Assembly (NCBI GenBank): GCA_016165875.1 | Contig: JABBOT010000082.1 | Location: forward strand, 4,701,168-4,765,167 | Origin: Acanthopleura granulata | Lineage: Eukaryota; Mollusca; Polyplacophora; Chitonida; Chitonidae | Length of the DNA: 64,000 nucleotides | Reading direction: 5' to 3' | Shown: positions 51,922 through 63,392 of the stretch, piece by piece | How positions within the stretch are numbered: position 1 is the first letter of the stretch | Layout: each line of letters opens with the position of its first letter | Notes under the pieces: generated by a model | Databases searched by the model: none | Told to the model about the DNA's origin: nothing | The model's input: the letters and a program-made list of their open reading frames with translations, nothing else | Made by a program: the position numbers and the translations under genes

Positions 51922-53066
51922 GACGTCATCGATGATTAAATTGAAGATACAGCGAAAACTCTAAGTGGTAGAGGAATGGGGTTTGGACCATTGGATTTCT
52001 TGTCATAAAGTGCTGCAGAAGAGCCTATTTTGGTCGCCCTTTGATGAATTCTAGATACAGTCTGCTCTTTTTGTGACTGATTTCTCTGATTGCCGCAAGC
52101 TACAACGTTCTGCAGTGCAGCTGTGTGTAATGTGTAGAAATAAGAATATCAATTGCTGTGATTCACATTTCGCTGTGTATTTTTTCTTGTTGGATAACTG
52201 ATACAATATCAACTCTTTATGATAGGTCAAATAAACTGTCTCGGTAAAGTAGTTACATAGAAGTGGAATAAAACCTGGCTCCTATATATACATATAGTAA
52301 GGTCTCACAGTGTTTGTATATGTAAAACAGAGGGTAAGTTCTGCCTTTGGCCCTCAAGTGGTCATTTCAAATCTGCTGGGCACAATGAAGGTATTAATTG
52401 ATGTATATTAAGGCTAGTGTGCAGCATTTGTTGAAATGTTACAAATTTCGTTTGGTTTCTACCGATTTTAGGCTATTAGCAGGCACGGGATTGTGACGTC
52501 ATCCATCTTTCAATTTGAGATACAGACAAATGACTGGGTCGGAGAACAAATTGTATTACACCATTCGATTTCTCGTCATAAATTGCATTAGAATAGATTT
52601 TTTTAAGGCCTTTTGATGATTTGTATCTTGGGTGGCCTTTTCCTTGATTGACTTTGGTGATCGCCAGAAGGTGAAAGTTGGTGTATTTCAACTGTGGGTA
52701 ATGTAGAGAAATAGGAATGGCATTTGCTGTGGTCAACGTACCGCTGTATGTATGATCTACTCAGATAACTCATAGCATATGAACTCTTTCGAAAAGGGCA
52801 AGTGAGCTGTCGTCGTAATGTTTCTACTTTCAATTCCAACGAAAGCTAACTGGTTTGTGTATGTATAATAAGATCTCATAGCATTTATATATGGGAGTAG
52901 AATTAGGTATTCAATCGGTCTTCCTCAGTTGGCCATATTGAACTTTAGCCACATGAGGAAGGCATCAAGACATGGAAATTACCGCAAGCATTGGTCTCGT
53001 GTTGAAAAAATCAGAAATTTCCCTCGGTATCTAAGGAGTTAAGGCTGTTGGCATGCACGGAATTAT
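51922..53066 (+). repeat. Unit 47, 1,145 bp (trimer set 1, position 1)
   Basis: Half B starts at 52495. The leader is GCTTGCGCG, the type that opens each trimer in this region. Confidence 0.93.
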
Positions 53067-54212
53067 GACGTCATCGATGATTAAATTGAAGATACAGCTA
53101 AAACTCTAAGTGGTATAGGAATGGGGTTTGGACCATTGGATTTCTTGTCATAAAGTGCTGCAGAAGAGCCTATTTTGGTCGACCTTTGAAGAATTCTAGA
53201 TAGAGTTTGCTCTTTTTGTGACTGATTTCTCTGATTGTCACAAGCTACAACGTTCTGCAGTGCAGCTGCGTGTAATATGTAGAAATAAGAATATCAATTG
53301 CTGTGATCCACATTCCTCTGTGTATTTTATCCTGTTGGATAACTGATGCGATATCAACTGTTTTGGATAGATCAAATGAACTGTCTCGTTAAAGTGGTTA
53401 CATAGAAATGGAAGAAAACCTGGCTCCTATATATACATATAGTAAGGTCTCACAGTGTTTGTATATGTAAAACAGAGGGTAAGTTCTGCCTTTGGCCCTC
53501 AAGTGGGCATTTCAATTCTGATGGACACAACGAAGGTATTAATTGATGTATATTAAGGCTAGCGTGCAGCATTTGTTGAAATGTTACAAATTTCGTTTGG
53601 TTTCTACCGATTTGAGTCTGTTGGCAGGCACGGGATTGTGACGTCATCCATCTTTCAATTTGAGATACAGGCAAATGACTGGGTCGGAGAACAAATTGTA
53701 TTACACCATTCGATTTCTCGTCATAAATTGGATGAGAATAGATTTTTTAAAGGCCTTTTGATGAATTGTAGCTTGGGTGGCTTTTTTTCTTGATTGAGTT
53801 TGGTGATCGCCAGAAGGTGAAAGTTGGTGTATTTCAGCCGAGTGTAATGGAGAGAAATAGGAATGGCATTTGCTGTGGTCCACGTACCGCTGTATGTATG
53901 ATCTACTCAGATAACTCATAGCATATGAACTGTTTCGAAAAGGGCAAGTGAGCTGTCGTCGTAATGTTTCTACTTTCAATTCGAACGAAAGCTAACTGGT
54001 ATGTGTATGTATAATAAGATCTCCTAGCATTTATATATGGGAGTAGAATTAGGTATTCATTCGGTCTTCCTCAGTTGGCCATATTAAATTTTAGCCACAT
54101 GAGGAAGGCATCAAGACATGGAAATTACCGCAAGCATTGGTCTCGTGTTGAAAAAATGAGAAATTTCCCTCGGTATCTAAGGAGTTTAGCCTGTTGCCAT
54201 CCACCTGATTAT
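53067..54212 (+). repeat. Unit 48, 1,146 bp (trimer set 1, position 2), mosaic
   Basis: Half A begins like the HindIII subfamily (GATTGTCACAAGCT) but switches to the standard form (ACAACGTTCTGCAGTG), then TGCGTGTAATATG. Half B starts at 53640. Confidence 0.93.
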
Positions 54213-55360
54213 GACGTCATCGATGATTAAATTGAAGATACAGCGAAAACTCTAAGTGGTAGAGGAATGGGGTTTGGACCATTGGATTTCTTGTCATAAA
54301 GTGCTGCAGAACAGCCTATTTTGCTCGGCTTTTGATGAATTCTATATAGAATTGCTCTTTTTGTGACTGATTTCTCTGATTGCCACAAGCTACAACGTTC
54401 TGCAGTGCAGCTGTGCGTAATGTGTAGAAATAAGAATATCAATTGCTGTGATCCACATTCCCCGTGTATTTTATCTTGTTGGATAACTGATGCGATATCA
54501 ACTCTTTTGGATAGGTCAAGTAAACTGTCTCGGTAAAGTAGTTACATAGAAGTGAAATAAAATTTGGCCCCTATATATACATATAGTAATTTCTGAGAGT
54601 GTGTGGATATGTTTAACAGAGGGTAAGTTCTGCCGTCGGATCTCAAGTGGGCATTTCAATTTTGATGGACACAACGAAGGTATTAATTGATGTATATTAA
54701 GGCTAGCGTGGAGCATTTGTTGAAATGTTACAAATTTCGTTTGGCTTCTAAAGATTTGAGGTTGTTTTCAGGCACGGGATTGTGACGTCATCCATCTTTC
54801 GATTTGAAATACAGGTAAATTACTGAGACGGGGAGCAAAGGGTATTACACCATTCGATTTCTCGTCATAAATTGAATGAGAATAGATTTTTTTATGGCCT
54901 TTTGATGAAATGTAGCTTGGGTGGCTTTTTTTTCTTGATTGAGTTTATTGATGGCCAGAAGGTGAAAATTGGTGTTTTTCAGCTGTGTGTAATGTAGAGA
55001 AATAGGAATGGCCTTTGCTGTGGTCCACGTACCGCTGTATGTATGATCTACTCAGATAACAAATACAATATGAACTCTTTCGACAAGGGCAAGTGAGCTG
55101 TCGTCGTAATGTTTCTACTTTCAATTCGAACGAAAGCTTACTGGTATGTGTATGTATAATAAGATTTCATAGCATTTATATATTCGAATAATAGAATTAG
55201 TTATTAAGTCGGTCTTCCTGAGTTGGCCATATTAAATTTTAGCCACATGAGGAAGGCATCAAGGGATGCAAATTACCGCAAGCATTGCTTGCGCATTGAA
55301 AAAATGAGACATTTCCCTCGGTATCTAAGGAGATTAGGCTGTTGCCATGCACGGGATTAT
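54213..55360 (+). repeat. Unit 49, 1,148 bp (trimer set 1, position 3)
   Basis: Half B starts at 54784 and begins with TCTAAAGATTTGAGG and TTGTTTTCAGG. The TATA-downstream part reads TTTCTGAGAGTGTGTGG. Confidence 0.93.
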
Positions 55361-56506
55361 GACGTCATCGATGATTAAATTGAAGATACAGCGAAAACTC
55401 TAAGTGGTAGAGGAATGGGGTTTGGAAGATTGGATTTCTTGTCATAAAGGGCTGCAGAAGAGCCTATTTTGGTCGCAAATTGATGAATTCTAGATACAAT
55501 CTGCTCTTTTTGTGACTGATTTCTCTGATTGCCGCAAGCTACAACGTTCTGCAGTGCAGCTGTGTGTAATGTGTAGAAATAAGAATATCAATTGCTTTGA
55601 TCCACATTCCGCTGTGTATTTTTTCTTGTTGGATAACTGATGCAATATCAACTCTTTATGATAGGTCAATTAAACTGCCTCGGTAAAGTAGTTACATAGT
55701 AGTGGAATAAAACCTGGCTCCTATATATACATATAGGAAGGTCTCACAGTGTTTGTATATGTAAAACAGAGGGTAAGTTCTGCCTTTGGCCCTCAAGTGG
55801 TCATTTCAATTCTGCTGGGCACAACGAAGGTATTAATTGATGTATATTAAGGCTAGCGTGCAGCATTTGATGAAATGTTACAAATTTCGTTTGGTTTCTA
55901 CCGATTTGAGGTTGTTGGCAGGCACGGGATTGTGACGTCATCCATCTTTCAATTTGAGATACAGGCAAATGACTGGGTCGGAGAACAAATTGTATTACAC
56001 CATTCGATTTCTCGTCATAAATTGCACCAGAATAGATTTTTTAAAGGCCTTTTGATGATTTGTATCTTGGGTGGCCTTTTTCCTTGATTGACTTTGGTGA
56101 TCGCCAGAAGGTGAAAGTTGGTGTATTTCAACAGTGGGTAATGTAGAGAAATAGGAATGGCATTTGCTGTGGTCCACGTACCGCTGTATGTATGATCTAC
56201 TCAGATAACTCATAGCATATGAACTGTTTCGAAAAAGGCAAGTGAGCTGTCGTCGTAATGTTTCTACTTTCAATTCGAACGAAAGCTAACTGGTATGTGT
56301 ATGTATAATAAGATCTCCTAGCATTTATATATGGCAGTAGAATTAGGTATTCAATCGGTCTTCCTCAGTTGGCCATATTAAATTTTAGCCACATGAGGAA
56401 GGCATCAAGACATGGAAATTACCGCAAGCATTGGTCTCGTGTTGAAAAAATGAGAAATTTCCCTCGGTATCTAAGGAGTTTAGCCTGTTGCCATCCACCT
56501 GATTAT
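55361..56506 (+). repeat. Unit 50, 1,146 bp (trimer set 2, position 1)
   Basis: Half B starts at 55934. CGCAAATTGATG replaces CGCCCTTTGATG in half A. Confidence 0.93.
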
Positions 56507-57651
56507 GACGTCATCGATGATTAAATTGAAGATACAGCTAAAACTCTAAGTGGTAGAGGAATGGGGTTTGGACCATTGGATTTCTTGTCATAAAGTGCTG
56601 CAGAAGAGCCTATTTTGGTCGACCTTTGATGAATTCTAGATAGAGTTTGCTCTTTTTGTGACTGATTTCTCTGATTGTCACAAGCTTCATGTTTCTGCAG
56701 AGCAGCTGTGTGTAATGTGTAGAAATAAGAATATCAATTGCTGTGATCCACATTCCTCTGTGTATTTTATATTTTGGATAACTGATACAATATCAACTCT
56801 TTTGGATAGGTCAAGTAAACTGTCTCGCTAAAGTAGTTACATAGAAATGGAATAAAACCTGGCTCCTATATATACATATAGTAATGTCTCACAGTGTTTG
56901 TATATGTAAAACAGAGGGTAAGTTCTGCCTTTGGCCCTCAAGTGGGCATTTCAATTCTGGTGGACACAACGAAGGTATTAATTGATGTATATTAAGGCTA
57001 GCGTGCAGCATTTGTTGAAATGTTACAAATTTCGTTTGGTTTCTACCGATTTGAGGCTATTGGCAGGCACCTGAATGTGACGTCATCCATCTTTCAATTT
57101 GAGATACAGGCAAATGACTGGGTCGGAGAACAAATTGTATTACACCATTCGATTTCTCGTCATAAATTGGATGAGAATAGATTTTTTTAAGGAATTTTGA
57201 TGATTTTTAGCTTGGTTGGCTTTTTTTCTTGATTGACTTTGGTGATCGCCAGAAGGTGAAAGTTGGTGTATTTCAGCTGTGGGTAATGTAGAGAAATAGG
57301 AATGGCATTTGCTGTGGTCCACGTACCGCTGTATGTATGATCTACTCAGATAACTCATAGCATATGAACTCTTTCGAAAAGGGCAAGTGAGCTGTCGTCG
57401 TAATGTTTCTACTTTCAATTCGAACGAAAGCTAACTGGTATGTGTATGTATAATAAGATCTCATAGCATTTATATATGGGAGTAGAATTAGGTATTCAAT
57501 CGGTCTTCCTAAGTTGGCCATATTGAATTTTAGCCACATGAGGAAGGCATCAAGACATGGAAATTACCGCAAGCATTGGTCTCGTGTTGAAAAAATGAGA
57601 AATTTCCCTCGGTATCTAAGGAGTTAAGGCTGTTGGCATGCACGGAATTAT
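56507..57651 (+). repeat. Unit 51, 1,145 bp (trimer set 2, position 2), HindIII subfamily
   Basis: Half B starts at 57079 with GGCACCTGAATG. It follows the CCTGTTGCCATCC leader that sits at position 3 in sets 1 and 3, so the order of the second and third members is swapped here. Confidence 0.93.
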
Positions 57652-58799
57652 GACGTCATCGATGATTAAATTGAAGATACAGCTAAAACTCTAAGTGGTA
57701 TAGGAATGGGGTTTGGACCATTGGATTTCTTGTCATAAAGTGCTGCAGAAGAGCCTATTTTGGTCGACCTTTGAAGAATTCTAGATAGAGTTTGCTCTTA
57801 TTGTGACTGATTTCTCTGATTGTCACAAGCTTCATGGTTCTGCAGAGCAGCTGTGTGTAATGTGTAGAAATAAGAATATCAATTGCTGTGATCCACATTC
57901 CTCTGTGTATTTTATATTTTGGATAACTGATACAATATCAACTCTTTTGGATAGGTCAAGTAAACTGTCTCGCTAAAGTAGTTACATAGAAATGGAAGAA
58001 AACCTGGCTCCAATATATACATATAGTAAGGTCTCACAGTGTTTGTATATGTAAAACAGAGGGTAAGTTCTGCCTTTGGCCCTCAAGTGGGCATTTCAAT
58101 TCTGATGGACACAACGAAGGTATTAATTGATGTATATTAAGGCTAGCGTGCAGCATTTGTTGAAATGTTACAAATTTCGTTTGGTTTCTACCGATTTGAG
58201 TCTGTTGGCAGGCACGGGAATGTGACGTCATCCATCTTTCAATTTGAGATACAGACAAATGACTGGGTCGGAGAACAAAGTGTATTACACCATTCGATTT
58301 ACCGTCATAAATTGGATGAGAATAGATTTTTTAAAGGCCTTTTGATGAATTGTTGCTTGGGTGACTTTTTTTCTTGATTGAGTTTATTGATCGCCAGAAG
58401 GTGAAAATTGGTGTTTTTCAGCTGTGTGTAATGTAGAGAAATAGGAATGGCCATTGCTGTGGTCCACGTACCGCTGTATGTATGATCTACTCAGATAACA
58501 AATACCATATGAACTCTTTCGACAAGGGCAAGTGAGCTGTCGTCGTAATGTTTCTACTTTCAATTCGAACGAAAGCTTACTGGTATGTGTAAGTATAATA
58601 AGATCTCATAGCATTTATATATGGGAATAATAGAATTAGTTATTAAGTCGGTCTTCCTAAGTTGGCCATATTAAATTTTAGTCACATGAGGAAGGCATCA
58701 AGGGATGCAAATTACCGCAAGCATTGCTTGCGCATTGAAAAAATGAGACATTTCCCTCGGTATCTAAGGAGATTAGGCTGTTGCCATGCACGGGATTAT
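57652..58799 (+). repeat. Unit 52, 1,148 bp (trimer set 2, position 3), HindIII subfamily
   Basis: Half B starts at 58224. It is preceded by GTTAAGGCTGTTGGC, the leader that is at position 2 in the other sets. Confidence 0.93.
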
Positions 58800-59945
58800 G
58801 ACGTCATCGATGATTAAATTGAAGATACAGCGAAAACTCTAAGTGGTAGAGGAATGGGGTTTGGACCATTGGATTTCTTGTCATAAAGGGCTGCAGAACA
58901 GCCTATTTTGGTCGCCCTTTGATGAATTCTAGATACAGTCTGCTCTTTTTGTGACTGATTTCTCTGATTGCCGCAAGCTACAACGTTCTGCAGTGCAGCT
59001 GTGTCTAATGTGTAGAAATAAGAATATCAATTGCTTTGATCCACATTCCGCTGTGTATTTTTTCTTGTTGGATAACTGATGCAATATCAACTCTTTATGA
59101 TAGGTCAAGTAAACTGCCTCGGTAAAGTAGTTACATAGTAGTGGAATAAAACCTGGCTCCTATATATACATATAGTAAGGTCTCACAGTGTTTGTATATG
59201 TAAAACAGAGGGTAAGTTCTGCCTTTGGCCCTCAAGTGGTCATTTCAATTCTGCTGGGCACAACGAAGGTATTAATTGATGTATATTAAGGCTAGCGTGC
59301 AGCATTTGATGAAATGTTACAAATTTCGTTTGGTTTCTACCGATTTGAGGTTGTTGGCAGGCACGGGATTGTGACGTCATCCATCTTTCAATTTGAGATA
59401 CAGGCAAATGACTGGGTCGGAGAACAAATTGTATTACACCATTCGATTTCTCGTCATAAATTGCATCAGAATAGATTTTTTAAAGGCCTTTTGATGATTT
59501 GTATCTTGGGTGGCCTTTTTCCTTGATTGACTTTGGTGATCGCCAGAAGGTGAAAGTTGGTGTATTTCAACTGTGGGTAATGTAGAGAAATAGGAATGGC
59601 ATTTGCTGTGGTCCACGTACCGCTGTATGTATGATCTACTCAGATAACTCATAGCATATGAACTCTTTCGAAAAGGGCAAGTGAGCTGTCGTCGTAATGT
59701 TTCTACTTTCAATTCGAACGAAAGCTAACTGGTATGTGTATGTATAATAAGATCTCATAGCATTTATATATGGGAGTAGAATTAGGTATTCAATCGGTCT
59801 TCCTCAGTTGGCCATATTAAATTTTAGCCACATGAGGAAGGCATCAAGACATGGAAATTACCGCAAGCATTGGTCTCGTGTTGAAAAAATGAGAAATTTC
59901 CCTCGGTATCTAAGGAGTTAAGGCTGTTGGCATGCACGGAATTAT
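58800..59945 (+). repeat. Unit 53, 1,146 bp (trimer set 3, position 1)
   Basis: Half B starts at 59373. It closely matches unit 50 at an offset of 3,439 bp, including CATTTGATGAAATG before half B. Confidence 0.93.
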
Positions 59946-61090
59946 GACGTCATCGATGATTAAATTGAAGATACAGCTAAAACTCTAAGTGGTATAGGAA
60001 TGGGGTTTGGACCATTGGATTTCTTGTCATAAAGTGCCGCAGAAGAGCCTATTTTGGTCGACCTTTGATGAATTCTAGATAGAGTCTGCTCTTTTTGTGA
60101 CTGATTTCTCTGATTGTCACAAGCTTCATGGTTCTGCAGAGCAGCTGTGTGTAATGTGTAGAAATAAGAATATCAATTGCTGTGATCCACATTCCTCTGT
60201 GTATTTTATATTTTGGATAACTGATACAATATCAACTCTTTTGGATAGGTCAAGTAAACGGTCTCGCTAAAGTAGTTACATAGAAATGGAAGAAAACCTG
60301 GCTCCTATATATACATATAGTAAGGTCTCACAGTGTTTGTAGATGTAAAACAGAGGGTAAGTTCTGCCTTTGGCCCTCAAGTGGGCATTTCAATTCTGAT
60401 GGACACAACGAAGGTATTAATTGATGTATATTAAGGTTAGCGTGCAGCATTTGTTGAAATGTTACAAATTTCGTTTGGTTTCTACCGATTTGAGTCTGTT
60501 GGCAGGCACGGGAATGTGACGTCATCCATCTTTCAATTTGAGATACAGACAAATGACTGGGTCGGAGAACAAATTGTATTACACCATTCGATTTCTCGTC
60601 ATAAATTGCATCAGAATAGATTTTTTTAAAGCCTTTTGATGATTTGTAGCTTTTGTGGCCTTTTTCCTTGATTGACTTTGGTGATCGCCAGAAGGTGAAA
60701 TTTGGTGTATTTCAGCTGTGTGTAATGTAGAGAAATAGGAATGGCATTTGTTGTGGTCCACGTACCGCTGTATGTATGATCTACTCAGATAACTCATAGC
60801 ATATGAACTGTTTCGAAAAGTGCAAGTGAGCTGTCGTCGTAATGTTTCTACTTTCAATTCGAACGAAAGCTAACTGGTATGTGTATGTATAATAAGATCT
60901 CCTAGCATTTATATATGGGAGTAGAATTAGGTATTCAATCGGTCTTCCTCAGTTGGCCGTATTAAATTTTAGCCACATGAGGAAGGCATCAAGACATGGA
61001 AATTACCGCAAGCATTGGTCTCGTGTAGAAAAAATGAGAAATTTCCCTCGGTATCTAAGGAGTTTAGCCTGTTGCCATCCACCTGATTAT
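59946..61090 (+). repeat. Unit 54, 1,145 bp (trimer set 3, position 2), HindIII subfamily
   Basis: Half B starts at 60518. The leader is GTTAAGGCTGTTGGC. The AATAAA is replaced by GGAAGAAAACC. Confidence 0.93.
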
Positions 61091-62240
61091 GACGTCATCG
61101 ATGATTAAATTGAAGATACAGCTAAAACTCGAAGTGGTAGAGGAATGGGGTTTGGACCATTGGATTTCTTGTCATAAAGTGCTGCAGAACAGCCTATTTT
61201 GGTCGCCTTTTGATGAATTCTATATAGAATTGCTCTTTTTGTGACTGATTTCTCTGATTGCCACAAGCTACAACGTTCTGCAGTGCAGCTGTGTGTGATG
61301 TGTAGAAATAAGAATATCAATTGCTGTGATCCACATTCCCCCGTGTATTTTATCTTGTTGGATAACTGATGCGATATCAACTCTTTTGGATAGGTCAAGT
61401 AAACTGTCTCGGTAAAGTAGTTACATAGAAGTGAAATAAAACCTGGCCCCTATATATACATATAGTAATTTCTGAGAGTGTGTGGATATGTGTAACAGAG
61501 GGTAAGTTCTGCCGTCGGATCTCAAGTGGGCATTTCAATTTTGATGGACACAACGAAGGTATTAATTGATGTATATTAAGGGTAGCGTGTAGCATTTGTT
61601 GAAATGTTACAAATTTGGTTTGGTTTCTAAAGATTTGAGGTTGTTTTCAGGCACGGGATTGTGACGTCATCCATCTTTCGATTTGAAATACAGGTAAATT
61701 ACTGAGACGGGGAGCAAAGGGTATTACACCATTCGATTTCTCGTCATAAATTGAATGAGAATAGATTTTTTTTATGGCCTTTTGATGAAATGTAGCTTGG
61801 GTGGCTTTTTTTTCTTGATTGAGTTTATTGATCGCCAGAAGGTGAAAATTGGTGTTTTTCAGCTGTGTGTAATGTAGAGAAATAGGAATGGCCTTTGCTG
61901 TGGTCCACGTACCGCTGTATGTATGATCTACTCAGATAACAAATACCATATGAACTCTTTCGACAAGGGCAAGTGAGCTGCCGTCGTAATGTTTCTACTT
62001 TCAATTCGAACGAAAGCTTAATGGTATGTGTATGTATAATAAGATCTCATAGTATTTATATATTCGAATAATAGAATTAGTTATTAAGTCGGTCTTCCTA
62101 AGTTGGCCATATTAAATTTTAGCCACATGAGGAAGGCATCAAGGGATGCAAATTACCGCAAGCATTGCTTGCGCATTGAAAAAATGAGACATTTCCCTCG
62201 GTATCTAAGGAGTTTAGGCTGTTGCCATGCACGGGATTAT
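61091..62240 (+). repeat. Unit 55, 1,150 bp (trimer set 3, position 3)
   Basis: Half B starts at 61663 with TCTAAAGATTTGAGG, as in unit 49. Half A has TATATAGAATTGC. Confidence 0.93.
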
Positions 62241-63392
62241 GACGTCATCGCTGATTAAATTGAAGATACAGCGAAAACTCTAAGTGGTAGAGGAATGGGG
62301 TTTGGACCATTGGATTTCTTGTCATAAAGGGCTGCAGAACAGCCTATTTTGGTCGCCCTTTGATGAATTCTAGATACAGTCTGCTCTTTTTGTGACTGAT
62401 TTCTCTGATTGCCGCAAGCTACAACGTTCTGCAGTGCAGCTGTGTGTAATGTGTAGAAATAAGAATATCAATTGCTTTGATCCACATTCCGCTGTGTATT
62501 TTTTCTTGTTGGATAACTGATGCAATATCAACTCTTTATGATAGGTCAAGTAAACTGTCTCGTTAAAGTAGTTACATAGAAGTGGAATAAAACCTGGCTC
62601 CTATATATACATATAGTAAGGTCTCACAGTGTTTGTATATGTAAAACAGAGGGTAAGTTCTGCCTTTGGCCCTCAAGTGGTCATTTCAATTCTGCTGGGC
62701 ACAACGAAGGTATTAATTGATGTATATTAAGGCTAGCGTGCAGCATTTGATGAAATGTTACAAATTTCGTTTGGTTTCTACCGATTTGAGGCTATTGGCA
62801 GCCACGGGATTGTGACGTCATCCATCTTTCAATTTGAGATACAGGCAAATGACTGGGTCAGAGAACAAAGCGTAGTACACCACTCGATTTCTCGTCATAA
62901 ATTGCATCAAAATAAACTTTCTTTATGTCCTTTTGATGAATTGTAGCTGGGGTGGCTTTTTTTTCTTGATTGACTTTGGTGATCGCCAGAATATGAAAGT
63001 TGGTGTTTTTTTAGCTGTGTGTAATGTAGAGAAATAGGAATGGCATTTGCTGTGGTCCACGTACCGCTGTATGTATGATCTACTCCGATAACTCATAGCA
63101 TTTGAACTTTTTCGACAAGGGCAAGTGAGCTGTCGTCGTAATGTTTCTACTTTCAATTAAAACGAAAGCTAACTGGTATGTGTATGTATAATAAGATCTC
63201 ATAGCAATTATATATGTTAATTATAGAATTAGTTATTCAATCAGTCTTATTCAGTTATGCATTTGAAAGCTTAGCCACATGAGGAAGGCATCAAGGGAAT
63301 CAAATTACCTCAAGCATTGCTCGCGACTTGAAAAAATGAGAAATTTCCCTCGTTATCTAAGGAGTTCAGGCTGTTGCCATGCACGGGATTAT
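62241..63392 (+). repeat. Unit 56, 1,152 bp
   Basis: Half B starts at 62814. Its tail repeats the rare type of unit 39 (CAATTAAAACG, TTAATTATAG, TCAGTCTTATTCAG). The half-A palindrome is intact but followed by TCGCTGATT. Confidence 0.93.

Larger units (their letters stand above)
51922..63392 (+). repeat. Loose trimeric higher-order region, ~3,440-bp period
   Basis: Units with the GCTTGCGC leader recur at 51922, 55361, 58800 and 62241 (spacing 3,439, 3,439 and 3,441 bp), each followed by two GGTCTCGTG-leader units. The second set has its last two members in reversed order. Divergence is greater than in the pentamer region. Confidence 0.8.
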
